From assembly GCA_029863245.1 (NCBI GenBank), contig JAOTVV010000001.1:1-64000 (forward strand): DNA of 64,000 nt, written 5' to 3'. Made by a program: the position numbers and the translations under genes. Numbering within the stretch: position 1 is the first letter of the stretch; each line of letters opens with the position of its first letter. The DNA comes from Gemmatimonadota bacterium (GTDB lineage: Bacteria; Gemmatimonadota; Gemmatimonadetes; Gemmatimonadales; GWC2-71-9). This document shows, one piece after another, positions 7,198 to 16,686 of this stretch. The notes beneath the pieces were generated by a model. The model was not told the DNA's origin. It saw only the letters and a list, made by a program, of their open reading frames with translations, and did not search any database.

Positions 7198-9707
7198 GTC
7201 GGCGCTCCGATCCCATGCAGGGCAAAGAATTCCTCGGCGGCCTGCCGTACCGTCTCCCACGGACCGATCACCCGATCGGCTGGCGGGAGAGAGCCGAGCA
7301 GAATCTCACCGTAGTTTCGCTTCACGATGCGGTGATCCATGAGAATCACCACACCGACATCCGTCTTCGAGCGGATCAGGCGCCCGAAACCCTGCTTGAG
7401 CTTCAGGGCGGCCAACGGGAGCAGGTAGTGGCGGAACCCGTCCAGTCCCCTGGCTTGTAGCGCCTCCAACCGTGCCGCCGTGAGCGGCTCGCTCGGGACT
7501 TTGAACGGGAGCTTGGCCAGGAGCAGCACCCTGAGCGATCTGCCGGGCACGTCCACTCCTTCCCAGAAGCTGTCGGTGCCGAGCAGAATGGCCGAGCCCA
7601 GGTCACGGAAGCGGCGCAGCAGATAGTCCCGCGGTCCCTCGCCCTGCACCAGCAAGGGCCACCGCCCCGTTACCGACCCGCGGATCATGGCGGCCACCCG
7701 ACGAAGCTGTGCGTGGCTGGTGAACAGCACGAACATCCCACCGTCCGAGGCGGCAGCCAGCTCGCGGATACCCTGCGCCACCGCCAGATCGTGACCGCCT
7801 TCGTTCGAGCGCGGATCCGGCAGGTCGGTGGGAACGCCGAACAGACACTGACGCCCGAAATCGAACGGCGAGGGGAGCACCTCAGCGTACTTCACCGGAT
7901 CGGGAGGCAGGGACAGCCCCACGCGGTCCCGCAGGAAATCGTAGGTCCCGCCCACGGCGAGCGTGGCGCTCGTGACGACCACCGTCTGCACCCGATCGAA
8001 CAGCGACTCCCTCAGAATGCCGGCCAGGTCGAGTGGAACCGCCGACAAGGCCACCCCGAACGGAAGACCGCCGGCAGGCCGGTCGCCGCGCCGCTCGATC
8101 CAACGCACCAGCTCGAGACCGGCCTGGGGCCTCAACGTGAGCGCGAACCCGTCGGCGGCTGCTTCGAGTCGTCGCACCACCGCGCGTAGCTCACCCACGA
8201 TCTGCGAGCGCCGGTCCGGCTCGTCGGTGAGCTCCAGCCGATCGGCCACGGTCTCGACACCGTCCCGCAACCGGCCCAGCGTCCCGACCACGTTGTCCAG
8301 AGCCACACCCAGCCCCTGCGCCCAAATCGGGTCGGAGGCAAACCCATCGTCCAGCCGCAGCACGCCACCACCGGCTGTCATCAGTCGCTCGGCCAACAGC
8401 TGGAACGTGCGCTCCACGTAACCACGCGTCTCGCCCACGGTGGGGAGCAGCGCCGTTCGAATCAGCTCGGCCGACGCGCTGCTCAGGAGATCGTCGGCGC
8501 GCGCCAGCTCGGCGAGGAGTGTGGGGAGCTGTCCCCTGCCGTTGCGCTCGAGTCGCCCCAGCACGCGCAACATGCCGCGCGACGTGACCTGCGTGCCGAG
8601 ATGCTGCGCGGCAACATCTTCGAGGTGGTGACCCTCGTCCAGCACCAGCCGGCGATAGGGCGGCAGCACCGCGGCTTCCTGCCAGTTGTCTTGGACCCGC
8701 CGCACCGCGAGATCGGCCGCCAGCAGATGGTGGTTCACCACCACCACGTCGGCCTCCGCCGCGCGTCGCCGCGCCTCGAACAGAAAACAGCGATCGAAGT
8801 GCGCGCACTCGAGCCGTGTGCACAGGTCCCCCTCCGCCCGTACCTCCTCCCAGACGTCGAAGGACGGCTGATCAACCAGGTCGGCCAACGAGCCGTCGGT
8901 CGTGTGCGCCGCCCACTCGGCCAGGGACACCAGCTCGCCTTGCCGCTCGGGCTCGAGCAAGGATGCTTGTCCACCCAACGCGAGTTGGAGCCGTGCCAGG
9001 CAGAGGTAGTTGTTCCACCCCTTGAGCAAGGCGTAGGTGGGCGGCCGCTCTCGATCGACAAACGCGCGCGCGAGCAGCGGCAGATCCTTGCCCACCAGTT
9101 GCTCCTGCAGGTTGATCGTGTTGGTCGAGACGACGGTTCGCTCGCCATTCGCGTAGCTCCACTCGATCGCGGGAACCAGGTAGGCGAACGACTTCCCCAC
9201 ACCGGTGCCCGCCTCGAGGAGCGACACACCGCCGTCGTTGTACACGTCGGCAACGTAGGCCGCCATGTCCCGCTGACTGGCGCGGTCCTCGAATTCCCCC
9301 AACACGCCCGCGACAATTCCGCCTGGTCCGAGGGCGTCGGCTGCCGCCACCGGATCGATCGCCACCGTTTCGCGTGGCCTCGGTACTTCCACCACCATGT
9401 ACAGGTGTTCCGCAGCGTTGTCGACGATCCCGAACCCAACGCCGCCGTCGTGCATCCGCGCGGCGACGTCGAGGTCGGCCACGGACGGATCGAGGTCGCC
9501 AGACGGGTGATTGTGTAGCACGATTTCACCACGCGTCGCGACACCCGGAAGGGCGAGCACCGCGCTCGCCGTCCCGCGCGCTACCGCCCGAGCATCCACA
9601 ATCACCCCGTGCTCGTCCACTCGAGCCATGAACGAGACCTCACGGCCGCCCGCCGCGGCGATCTCGGCAGCCACGATGGCCCTCACCTCCGACGAGAGCG
9701 TGGTCAC
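7194..9707 (-). CDS. JAB/RadC-like domain fused to DinG-type Fe-S DNA helicase
   Basis: The protein has 837 residues with two clear parts. Residues ~1-110 carry a JAB/RadC-like metalloprotease signature: H65-N-H67-P-S-G-D, then P-S75-V-A-D78, matching HxHP...S..D, with Glu23 as a possible upstream acid. Residues ~135-837 are an XPD/DinG superfamily 2 helicase: Walker A EAGTGVGKS (165-173), four Fe-S cysteines C236, C296, C301 and C307 (the last three spaced as in E. coli DinG), DEGH at 357-360, a NHHLLAAD segment, and C-terminal helicase motifs ending in KQGFGRLIRS. It should unwind DNA 5'-3'. E. coli DinG lacks the JAB part, and Bacillus homologues carry an exonuclease there instead. ATGA overlap with the upstream gene. 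Confidence 0.93.
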   Translation of the reverse strand: MTTLSSEVRAIVAAEIAAAGGREVSFMARVDEHGVIVDARAVARGTASAVLALPGVATRGEIVLHNHPSGDLDPSVADLDVAARMHDGGVGFGIVDNAAEHLYMVVEVPRPRETVAIDPVAAADALGPGGIVAGVLGEFEDRASQRDMAAYVADVYNDGGVSLLEAGTGVGKSFAYLVPAIEWSYANGERTVVSTNTINLQEQLVGKDLPLLARAFVDRERPPTYALLKGWNNYLCLARLQLALGGQASLLEPERQGELVSLAEWAAHTTDGSLADLVDQPSFDVWEEVRAEGDLCTRLECAHFDRCFLFEARRRAAEADVVVVNHHLLAADLAVRRVQDNWQEAAVLPPYRRLVLDEGHHLEDVAAQHLGTQVTSRGMLRVLGRLERNGRGQLPTLLAELARADDLLSSASAELIRTALLPTVGETRGYVERTFQLLAERLMTAGGGVLRLDDGFASDPIWAQGLGVALDNVVGTLGRLRDGVETVADRLELTDEPDRRSQIVGELRAVVRRLEAAADGFALTLRPQAGLELVRWIERRGDRPAGGLPFGVALSAVPLDLAGILRESLFDRVQTVVVTSATLAVGGTYDFLRDRVGLSLPPDPVKYAEVLPSPFDFGRQCLFGVPTDLPDPRSNEGGHDLAVAQGIRELAAASDGGMFVLFTSHAQLRRVAAMIRGSVTGRWPLLVQGEGPRDYLLRRFRDLGSAILLGTDSFWEGVDVPGRSLRVLLLAKLPFKVPSEPLTAARLEALQARGLDGFRHYLLPLAALKLKQGFGRLIRSKTDVGVVILMDHRIVKRNYGEILLGSLPPADRVIGPWETVRQAAEEFFALHGIGAPT

Positions 9708-11005
9708 GTCTTGAGCTCGCGCTTCTTCGCCGCCGGAAAGAGCACGTTGTTCAGGATCAGTCGATACCCGGGTGACCGGGTGTGCAAGGACAGATCGGTG
9801 GGTGGATCGCCGATCTGGTGCTGGGGGTCCTCGGGGTCGTGTCCACCCAGGAAGGTCCAGGTCCCCTGACCGAAGTCACCGTGGATGTACTTCACCCACG
9901 GCGCTCCGGGCTCTTCGGCAAGCACGGTGACGCTCGGCTTGAGCCGCTCCCGGCTGAACGACGTGGTGAGACCGTAGAAGTCCGCAATGACGTCCCGGTG
10001 GCATTGCACCAGCATCGTGTGCACGGGATCGATCTTCGCGCTGAAGTTGAAGAGCCTGAACGCGCCTAGCGGCTGCCGGCGAGTGGGGTGGTTCACCTGG
10101 TGGCCGTCGATATCGGAGAAGCTCGCGATCTGTGGCGACTGCTCGAGGGTCGCCCCGCGGAACGCGAGCGTGCGCTCCCACCGGAGCCGTGCTGACGCGT
10201 CCGGGTCCATGGGCGAGCCGTCACTGTACTCGGCGGCCACGTCGACGTCCTCCGCGGCGAGTGCGATCTCGAGAGTCTCCGTGGCCGTGCACATCGCGAA
10301 CAGGAACCCGCCTTCATTGACATACCCTCGAATCCTCCGCGCCACCGCCTTCTTGAGCGCAGCAGGATCGGAATACCCCAGGGCGCGCGCCGTCTCCACG
10401 TGCAGCCGGGCCATGTCGCGCAGCCAGGGTGCGCCGCCCGAAGTGAGAAAGAACTTCGAGTACTGCCCAGTGAAATCCTCGTGGTGCAGGTGGAGCCACT
10501 CGTAGTCCGGGAGCGCGCCGCCGATAACCTCGGGATCCCAGACTTTGTCGTACGCGATGCCGGCATACTCCAGCGCCATCGTGACCGCATCGTCCCACGG
10601 CGCGGCGGCGGGGGGCGCGTACACCGCGACCCTCGGCGCCTTCTCGAGCGGAATGGCGTCCATGTTGCTTGCGGCAATGCGACCACGGAGATCCGCTTCC
10701 CTCGCCGCCGGCAGATCCTCGACGAGCACGCCTTCGAGCGCCGCCTCACGCCGCGCCGTGCGATCGTCTTTGAGAAGAAAGCTCCCGCCCCGATAGTTCA
10801 GCAGCCACTCGGCACGGCCGCCACGCTTGATGGAGCGGAACGTCACGCCATACGCCTTGAGGTGGTTGGTCTGGCGGTCGTCCATCGGGATCAGCAGCTG
10901 CGTGGCCTGCACTGCGCCCGACGATCGCGGAGCCGCCGCGAGCGGCCGTGAAGCCGTCGAGAGGGCGCCGGCGCCCAGTGCCACCACGAAGTCGCGCCGT
11001 TTCAC
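9704..11005 (-). CDS. Tat-exported protein of an uncharacterised family
   Basis: The protein has 433 residues. The N-terminus MKRRDFVVALGAGALS is a twin-arginine signal with likely cleavage after PLAAA, so it acts in the periplasm as a folded protein. Recognisable conserved stretches are LIPMDDRQTNHLKAYGV, EWLLNYRGGSFLL, GALPDYEWLHLHHEDFTGQ and DFGQGTWTFLGGHDPEDP. From memory, similar proteins in Bacteroidota and Gemmatimonadota are often labelled asparagine synthetase B, but I see none of that enzyme's motifs (no N-terminal Cys nucleophile and no PP-loop SGGLDS), so I do not use that name. The family often sits with DUF4159/TPR genes, as here. It is coupled by ATGA overlaps on both sides. 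Confidence 0.75.
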   Translation of the reverse strand: MKRRDFVVALGAGALSTASRPLAAAPRSSGAVQATQLLIPMDDRQTNHLKAYGVTFRSIKRGGRAEWLLNYRGGSFLLKDDRTARREAALEGVLVEDLPAAREADLRGRIAASNMDAIPLEKAPRVAVYAPPAAAPWDDAVTMALEYAGIAYDKVWDPEVIGGALPDYEWLHLHHEDFTGQYSKFFLTSGGAPWLRDMARLHVETARALGYSDPAALKKAVARRIRGYVNEGGFLFAMCTATETLEIALAAEDVDVAAEYSDGSPMDPDASARLRWERTLAFRGATLEQSPQIASFSDIDGHQVNHPTRRQPLGAFRLFNFSAKIDPVHTMLVQCHRDVIADFYGLTTSFSRERLKPSVTVLAEEPGAPWVKYIHGDFGQGTWTFLGGHDPEDPQHQIGDPPTDLSLHTRSPGYRLILNNVLFPAAKKRELKT

Positions 11006-12762
11006 GTCTTGGGAACCGCGCCGCGGATTTCGTCCAGCAACCGGCGTGCCTGCGGCACCAGCGCGCTTTCGGGATACGTGAGAATGAGATGCTCCAAGTG
11101 GCCCAGCGCTTCGGCGTTGCGCCCCGTGCGCGCGTGGACCGAGGCCAAGCCGAGTTCCGCCGCCGGTGCCGCCGGCCCGTCGGGATCGGCAACGAGTGCC
11201 GAGCCGAAGACGGATGCCGCGGTCTCGAGTGCTCCCGACCGCGCTGCCAGCTCACCGGCCAAGGTGAGCACATCCGCGCGACCAGCCCGCGCCGGCACCT
11301 GAGCGGCCGCGGCCTGCAACGCCGCAATCCCACGAGCCGTGTCGCCGCGTGTCACATGCAGCAATGCACTTCCCAGATCCGGTGCACGCTCGGCGCGGAC
11401 CCGCTCCAGGAGCACGAGCAGGCCGGTACTCCGAGTCGCCTCGTCACGATCCTGCGCGTGCGGGCCGGCTTCACGGAACAGGCGTCTCGCCGCGTCCAGC
11501 TCGCCGCGGTACAGCGCGATCCACCCCCGCACGGACACCGCCGCAACCGACGAGTCTGCGCCAACCAATCCTTCGGCCCGTTCGAGCTCCCCGCGTCGCA
11601 CCCAGCCCAACGCCAGGCGTCCACGGATCTCGGCGTTCTCAACCGCACCGAGCCGTGACTCCCACTCGCGGTACCGGCTCTCCGCTTCGGCTACCAGCCC
11701 GGCATCGGCCAGCACGCGAATGAAGGTTGCCATGGTACCGGCGGCGTCTGCCGACGCGCGGTCTCCCTCCCAGGAAAGCTGGCTCAGCATGCGCTGCGCA
11801 CCGACCAGGTTGCCTGCGTCGGCAAACGACTGAGCGGCGTCGAGCCTGGCTCGTTCCTGGGCGGGCCCAGTGGTGAACCGCGCCATGCGCTCGAGCGCGT
11901 ACCCCCGCACCTCCGCACCGGCGGCAGTGCGAAGCGCGAGTGCGCGGTCGGCGAACCGCGACAGGAGTCCGGCCGCCTGCACCCGCTCGCCCGGAAGCGC
12001 GGCGTCCAGCACGGTCCATGCAACGTCGGGCTGTCCCCACTCGAGCAGGAGATCGGACGCGAGCCACCGACCCGCCGCGCCGCCCCCGTCCATCAGCGCG
12101 CCCAGCATTGTCGAGCGGGATGATTCCGGCGCCCGCCCCAGACTCGCCGCTGCCGGTGAGAGGAGGCCCACGTTGGCCCGGACCGCCAGCGCCCACTGGT
12201 GCGCCGCCTGGTCCCACTCGCCCGCCTGTGCGAGCACCGGTGCGCTGATCTCGGCCAACGGCACATCGCCGAATCGTTCCCGCCCCAGGGCGAGCACCGC
12301 ACTCGCTCCGACCGCGTCCCCGCGTTCGGCAAGCCACGAACCCCACTCCCGGTAGGGCATGACGCTTGCCGGCATGGCGGCCATCCATCGAGAGGCAACG
12401 GCGGCCGCGCTGTCGGCACCGCCCAGGCGTGCGCCAAGGCGGAATTCGAGACCGCGGATCCACTCGTTGCTCGGATCGGTCTCGACGGCCCGGCGCACGA
12501 ACGGCCACATCGACTCTATCTGGCCCACGCGGGCGAGCGAGCGCTCGAGGCCTACGAGGAGCGCCACGTCGGCCGGCGCCGTCGCGAGTCCGTGGCGGTA
12601 GGCCGCGGCCGCCTCGCCGAATCGTCCCTGGCGCTCGAACGTCAGGCCCTGCTGCCGCGCGCCTTCTGCTGTCACCGGCCGGCCGGGCTCCTGACTCAGG
12701 GAGACCGCCGGTCCGAGCAGCAGCCCGAGGCACAGCACCGTGACGACCCTACGGGCGCGCAT
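11002..12762 (-). CDS. Periplasmic TPR-repeat protein
   Basis: The protein has 586 residues with a Sec signal peptide (MRARRVVTVLCLGLLLGPAVSLSQ, cleavage near residue 23). The rest is almost all Ala/Leu/Arg-rich helical pairs typical of tetratricopeptide repeats, for example GLTFERQGRFGEAAAAYRHGLATAPADV near the start and ALGHLEHLILTYPESALVPQARRLLDEI at the end. The last motif resembles the YbgF/TolA-binding or outer-membrane assembly type of TPR. It probably serves as a protein-binding scaffold in the periplasm. It overlaps the upstream DUF4175 gene by 14 nt and the downstream Tat-protein gene by 4 nt, so the three are almost certainly co-expressed. Confidence 0.85.
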   Translation of the reverse strand: MRARRVVTVLCLGLLLGPAVSLSQEPGRPVTAEGARQQGLTFERQGRFGEAAAAYRHGLATAPADVALLVGLERSLARVGQIESMWPFVRRAVETDPSNEWIRGLEFRLGARLGGADSAAAVASRWMAAMPASVMPYREWGSWLAERGDAVGASAVLALGRERFGDVPLAEISAPVLAQAGEWDQAAHQWALAVRANVGLLSPAAASLGRAPESSRSTMLGALMDGGGAAGRWLASDLLLEWGQPDVAWTVLDAALPGERVQAAGLLSRFADRALALRTAAGAEVRGYALERMARFTTGPAQERARLDAAQSFADAGNLVGAQRMLSQLSWEGDRASADAAGTMATFIRVLADAGLVAEAESRYREWESRLGAVENAEIRGRLALGWVRRGELERAEGLVGADSSVAAVSVRGWIALYRGELDAARRLFREAGPHAQDRDEATRSTGLLVLLERVRAERAPDLGSALLHVTRGDTARGIAALQAAAAQVPARAGRADVLTLAGELAARSGALETAASVFGSALVADPDGPAAPAAELGLASVHARTGRNAEALGHLEHLILTYPESALVPQARRLLDEIRGAVPKT

Positions 12763-15700
12763 CGTTGAGCCGCCGGAAGTAGTCGAGGATGAGTCGCCGC
12801 TCCGCCGGGGAGAGCGCGCGGAGCTCCTCCCACGTGGGGTACCGGAATCGCGGTGCCCCCTCCGGCTGGTCCGCCTCGGGGGCCTGCACCGTGCCGGGAC
12901 GCGCGGCCTCGCTCACGCGCTCCTTGGCCTCGTCCTCCTCATCGCTCTGCAGAGAGCGCCCGGCATCGAGGAGCCTGCGGAACAGCTGTTCCTGGCGCTC
13001 CAGGACCTGCTGGTCGAGCCGGCCACCGTCGAGATCCCGAGCGATCGCTTCGGCATCTTTCGCCAACTCACCGGCCGCCGTGACCTCACCGCTCGCCTGG
13101 AGCCGCCGGAGATCCTGCGAGAGGCGGTACTGCTCCTGAGCGAGGACGCGGAGCTGTTCCAGCAACTGTGCGCCGCCCTGCTGGAGCATCGGGATCAAGC
13201 CGCCAGCCTGCCCGTTGAGAGCCCCCTGCTCCCCGGCGAGTTGGGCCATGCGTTCCAGTGCTTCGGCGAGTCCCGATCCGGACGCGGCCTCTGACACGTC
13301 ACCACGGCTCTGCACCATGGCGTGCACGGCTTGATTGAGTGCGTCGAGCGACTCGCCCGCCAGATCGCCGGCTTCCCGCGGATTGGGGTTGGCGCGTTGA
13401 AGCTGCTCGATGGCCTGCTCCATGCGGAGCTTGGCCAGCCCGAGCGTGGTCGACAGCCGCGGCGACACCAGCGCGTTCTTTCCCGCCGCGGCCTGCAAGC
13501 GCTCGATCACTCGCTCGACACCTTCCCGGAGCGCGGCCTGCTCGCCCCGCAGGTCCCGACCCGACTCGCCGCGTTGCATCCGCGCGACCGCCTCGTGCTC
13601 CCGGCCAGCGAGCGTGGCGGACTCGACCAATGCACGATCGAGCGCCGCGATCACCTCGTCGCGCCAGGACTCCCGCATCCGGTCCCGTTCCGCTCGGAGG
13701 TCCGAGCCGAGCGGCGCGAGCATCTGTGCGGCCTCGGCACCGGATTGTCCGGCGTCTCCCATCTCGCTACGGCTCGCCTGCGCGGCGGCACGCGACATAG
13801 CCTGTTCGGCCCGGGTCGCCTGCGCTCGCGCCTGCTCGACCACCGAATCGGACTGTCCGATCGAATCCATCAGCTGCGACAGCTCCGCAAGACGGCGGGC
13901 CAGTTCCTCGGACCGCGCCCCGAGTGCCCGTTCGTCGCGGGCCGCGGCGTTGGGGGGCAGCGTCTCGAGCTGGGCAGTCCACTCCTCCTGTCGCTGTGCC
14001 AACTCGTCGGCGTCGTCGGCCACGGTGGTCAGTTCCCCTTCGACGGCCGCCCGCTCGAACAGCGCACGGCTCCGCGCCAACTCCTCGCGCAGCTGCCGCG
14101 CTGCCTCAGCCAACTGTTCGAGCGCATCCTGCATCGCGCCCGCATCGAGACGCTCCAGAGCCTTCCGTAGTGAGCTCAAGCTCTCGCGCAGCTCGTCGCT
14201 GACCGCCCGGTTGAGCAGTTCCTGGATCTCGCGCAACTGTCGATGGAAGTCCGGATCGGTGAGTCCGGCCGTCCATGCCGCCTTCGACAGCTCGCGCAGT
14301 TGCGTGGTCATCTCGGCAGCGCGGTCGGTCACCGCCTGTTCGTCGGCCAACAGCTCCTTGGCCCGTTCCACCGTGTTGTACGGCAGATGGTCTCGCGACT
14401 GGGCGTCCGGTCGAATCCCGCCCGGGGTCGTCGAACGGCGCTCACCTTCCGTGACCAAGTCGTCCAGCTGTCGCGCGAGACCTTCCTGTGCCGCGACCAG
14501 CGAGTCTACGTCGTGGCCAGCCGTGCGCGTCGCCTCTCGAAGCGACCGGCGCAGCTCCGCCATCGAGGGAAGGCGTAGGACATAGGTCGGACTCTCACCG
14601 ACATTCGGCACCGGCGCGTTGTCGCGGGCCCGCACGTGGTAATACGCCGTGTCACCGGGGAGGAATCCCCGTCCATTGAGGTCGAGCACCCAGCTGGCGA
14701 GCGCACGCTGCGCTCCACCCACGGGAAGTGGCACGGGCTCCAGCTCGGGATCGGAGCGCTCTCCTCGGCGACTCACACGCCAGCTGACCACTTCGAGTTC
14801 CCGCACTCGGTGATCGTCACGCGCATCGATGAGGATCCCTTGGCGCAGTGACAGCGGCGCGGTGGTATCCGCGCCAGGGACGGGAACCGAGACGACCGGC
14901 GCACTGTCGGGTGCGGCCACGATACGTAGCGCCGGCACGACGTCGTCGAACGTTTCTCCTGACATCCCGCGCAATCCAAGGATCCATTCCCCGCTCCGCA
15001 CAACCGGGAAGGCGCCGGAGAACTCCGTGCCGCGTGCGGTGAGTGCCACGGCCGACCGGTCGGAACGCCAGTACGCCTCCACGACCGGCACGCTGGATTG
15101 CCCCCGCGTACGGATCATTGTCCCGATCGGCAGCACGACCGCGTCTGGCCCGCCCAGGAGGAATTCGTCAGGGCGTTCGAGGTAGGCGGGGAATTCGGCC
15201 GTCAGCTCGAGCGAGTGCACCAGAAGCGGCAACGCCACTTCGATGCGCACCGTCTCGGACGCGCGCTCGCCGCTCACCGCACGGACGAACCGGTCACTCT
15301 CGAGCGGTCCGAGGACCACAGTAGCGCGCCCCCCGGAATCCAGCGCAAGTGGGCGCACGTCCCACCCCTCACCGGGCGCCCGCACCCAGAGCGATGCCGA
15401 GGAGCGTCTGGGAGCAGACACGGTCAACTCGGCGCTCTCGCCGCGCTCGACCAGGGTCCGGTCGGCAACCAGGGTCACGGGGCCACGCCCACGCATCATG
15501 AGGGCGACCGGATTCCAGAACTCCCGGCCCGAGGGCGATCGCGGGCCGGCAAGTGCCACTAGCACGAACCCCACTGCGAACATCGACATCCCGCCCTGGA
15601 GCGCGCGGGTCGCCGCGCGCCGAGGGCCAACGAGTGCGTGCCGCCCGTCGGCGTCGAGCCATGCCGATACCTGCTGGTCGGCGAGTGCCGCGAGACCGGG

Positions 15701-16033
15701 ACTGCCCACTTCAGGGGTCCACGCGGCGGTCGCCACGATCGAGCCGCGCCGCCGGTTCCCCGCGCCTTCCAGGCTCCGGGCGAGCGCCGCGACGTTGACC
15801 GCACGCACCCGTCGAACGATGCGCACGCTCCCCCAGGCCAGGGCGGCGACGACGAGCATCCACGCGGCGCCCGCCGCCGCCGGCTGCTGGTCGTAGATCC
15901 CCTTCTGCCCGAGGGCGAGGCCCAGGGCGACGCCGCCCAGCGCGAGTCCGGCCGTGCGCAACCCACCTCCGGTGAGATGCCGTGCCACCAACTCGCGGCG
16001 TCGCCGCTCGAGCCACCGCCTCGTGTCGTTCAT
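12749..16033 (-). CDS. DUF4175-family large membrane protein
   Basis: The protein has 1094 residues from the ATG that overlaps the DUF4159 stop (ATGA 16030-16033); the longer frame to 16132 is out of pattern. The basic N-terminus is followed by two transmembrane helices (about 22-42 and 50-68) and a third near 145-165. A beta-rich periplasmic region follows (to ~480), with repeated strands such as LTAEFPAYLERPDEFLLGG and YYHVRARDNAPVPNVGESP. The last ~550 residues are very rich in Gln/Glu/Ala/Arg heptads and should form long coiled coils. The C-terminus reads YPTWEELRALSPAERRLILDYFRRL. This is the DUF4175 architecture found beside DUF4159, MoxR and von Willebrand-type genes. The biochemical role is unknown; an envelope scaffold is likely. 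Confidence 0.85.
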   Translation of the reverse strand: MNDTRRWLERRRRELVARHLTGGGLRTAGLALGGVALGLALGQKGIYDQQPAAAGAAWMLVVAALAWGSVRIVRRVRAVNVAALARSLEGAGNRRRGSIVATAAWTPEVGSPGLAALADQQVSAWLDADGRHALVGPRRAATRALQGGMSMFAVGFVLVALAGPRSPSGREFWNPVALMMRGRGPVTLVADRTLVERGESAELTVSAPRRSSASLWVRAPGEGWDVRPLALDSGGRATVVLGPLESDRFVRAVSGERASETVRIEVALPLLVHSLELTAEFPAYLERPDEFLLGGPDAVVLPIGTMIRTRGQSSVPVVEAYWRSDRSAVALTARGTEFSGAFPVVRSGEWILGLRGMSGETFDDVVPALRIVAAPDSAPVVSVPVPGADTTAPLSLRQGILIDARDDHRVRELEVVSWRVSRRGERSDPELEPVPLPVGGAQRALASWVLDLNGRGFLPGDTAYYHVRARDNAPVPNVGESPTYVLRLPSMAELRRSLREATRTAGHDVDSLVAAQEGLARQLDDLVTEGERRSTTPGGIRPDAQSRDHLPYNTVERAKELLADEQAVTDRAAEMTTQLRELSKAAWTAGLTDPDFHRQLREIQELLNRAVSDELRESLSSLRKALERLDAGAMQDALEQLAEAARQLREELARSRALFERAAVEGELTTVADDADELAQRQEEWTAQLETLPPNAAARDERALGARSEELARRLAELSQLMDSIGQSDSVVEQARAQATRAEQAMSRAAAQASRSEMGDAGQSGAEAAQMLAPLGSDLRAERDRMRESWRDEVIAALDRALVESATLAGREHEAVARMQRGESGRDLRGEQAALREGVERVIERLQAAAGKNALVSPRLSTTLGLAKLRMEQAIEQLQRANPNPREAGDLAGESLDALNQAVHAMVQSRGDVSEAASGSGLAEALERMAQLAGEQGALNGQAGGLIPMLQQGGAQLLEQLRVLAQEQYRLSQDLRRLQASGEVTAAGELAKDAEAIARDLDGGRLDQQVLERQEQLFRRLLDAGRSLQSDEEDEAKERVSEAARPGTVQAPEADQPEGAPRFRYPTWEELRALSPAERRLILDYFRRLNDARP

Positions 16034-16686
16034 GGAACCACCGTCACCGCGTAGACGAACAGGTTCACCCCCATGCGCAGGGCGGCCTCCCGCAGATCGT
16101 CGGGATCGCCATGGATGCCGCGGTCTTCCCATCCGTCGCCCAGATCGGACTGATACGAATAAAACAGCGCCAGCCGACCGTCGATCACGAGGCCGAAGCC
16201 CTGTGCCGGCAGCCCGTCATGCTCATGGATCTTGGGCAGTCCCTCGGGAAACCCGTACAGGAGGTGGTACACGGGATGATCGAGTGGGACCTCCGTCAAC
16301 GGACGATCCGGGAAAACGCGGGCCATCTCGCGGCGAAACGATTCGTCCATGCCGTAGTTGTCGTCGGCGTGGAGGAAGCCGCCGTTGCGGAGAAAGCGTC
16401 GAAGGTTGACGATCTCCTGTTCGGAGAAGCGCACGTTTCCGTGCCCGGTCATGTAGAGAAACGGGACGTCCCACAGTTCCGGGTCCGTCAGGCGAACCAC
16501 CCGTTCCCGCTCCGCCACCACCAGGGCCGTGCGCTCATTGATGGCCGCGATCAGGTTCGGCAGGCTCGAGGGATTGGCGTACCAGTCCCCTCCCCCGTCG
16601 TAGTGAAGCCGCCCAATGGCCAGCGGTGGCGGTGGGTCGGCGGGAACGGCGAGCAGGAGAGCGGCGATGACGAGAGCGGCGTTCAC
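16030..16686 (-). CDS. DUF4159 secreted protein
   Basis: The protein has 218 residues with a short signal peptide (MNAALVIAALLLAVPADP). The mature part matches the DUF4159 pattern: FLYMTGHGNVRFSEQE, LRRFLRNGGFLHADDNYG, DHPVYHLLYGFPEGLPKIHEHDG, GRLALFYSYQSDLGDGWED. This domain has a flavodoxin/glutamine-amidotransferase-like fold, usually appended to or neighbouring DUF4175 and TPR proteins. No catalytic Cys is visible in the nucleophile-elbow position, so it is probably binding rather than amidotransferase. It overlaps its neighbours by 4 nt on each side, which ties it to rsmI upstream and DUF4175 downstream. Confidence 0.88.
   Translation of the reverse strand: MNAALVIAALLLAVPADPPPPLAIGRLHYDGGGDWYANPSSLPNLIAAINERTALVVAERERVVRLTDPELWDVPFLYMTGHGNVRFSEQEIVNLRRFLRNGGFLHADDNYGMDESFRREMARVFPDRPLTEVPLDHPVYHLLYGFPEGLPKIHEHDGLPAQGFGLVIDGRLALFYSYQSDLGDGWEDRGIHGDPDDLREAALRMGVNLFVYAVTVVP

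Noticed and set aside
9704-11005. Calling the Tat-exported protein asparagine synthetase B
   Set aside because: Neither the N-terminal nucleophile Cys nor the ATP PP-loop of AsnB is present; the label seems to be a transferred database name.
13410-14585. 391-residue plus-strand frame opposite the DUF4175 gene
   Set aside because: Ser/Arg-rich low-complexity translation typical of the antisense of an Ala/Glu/Arg coiled coil in high-GC DNA.
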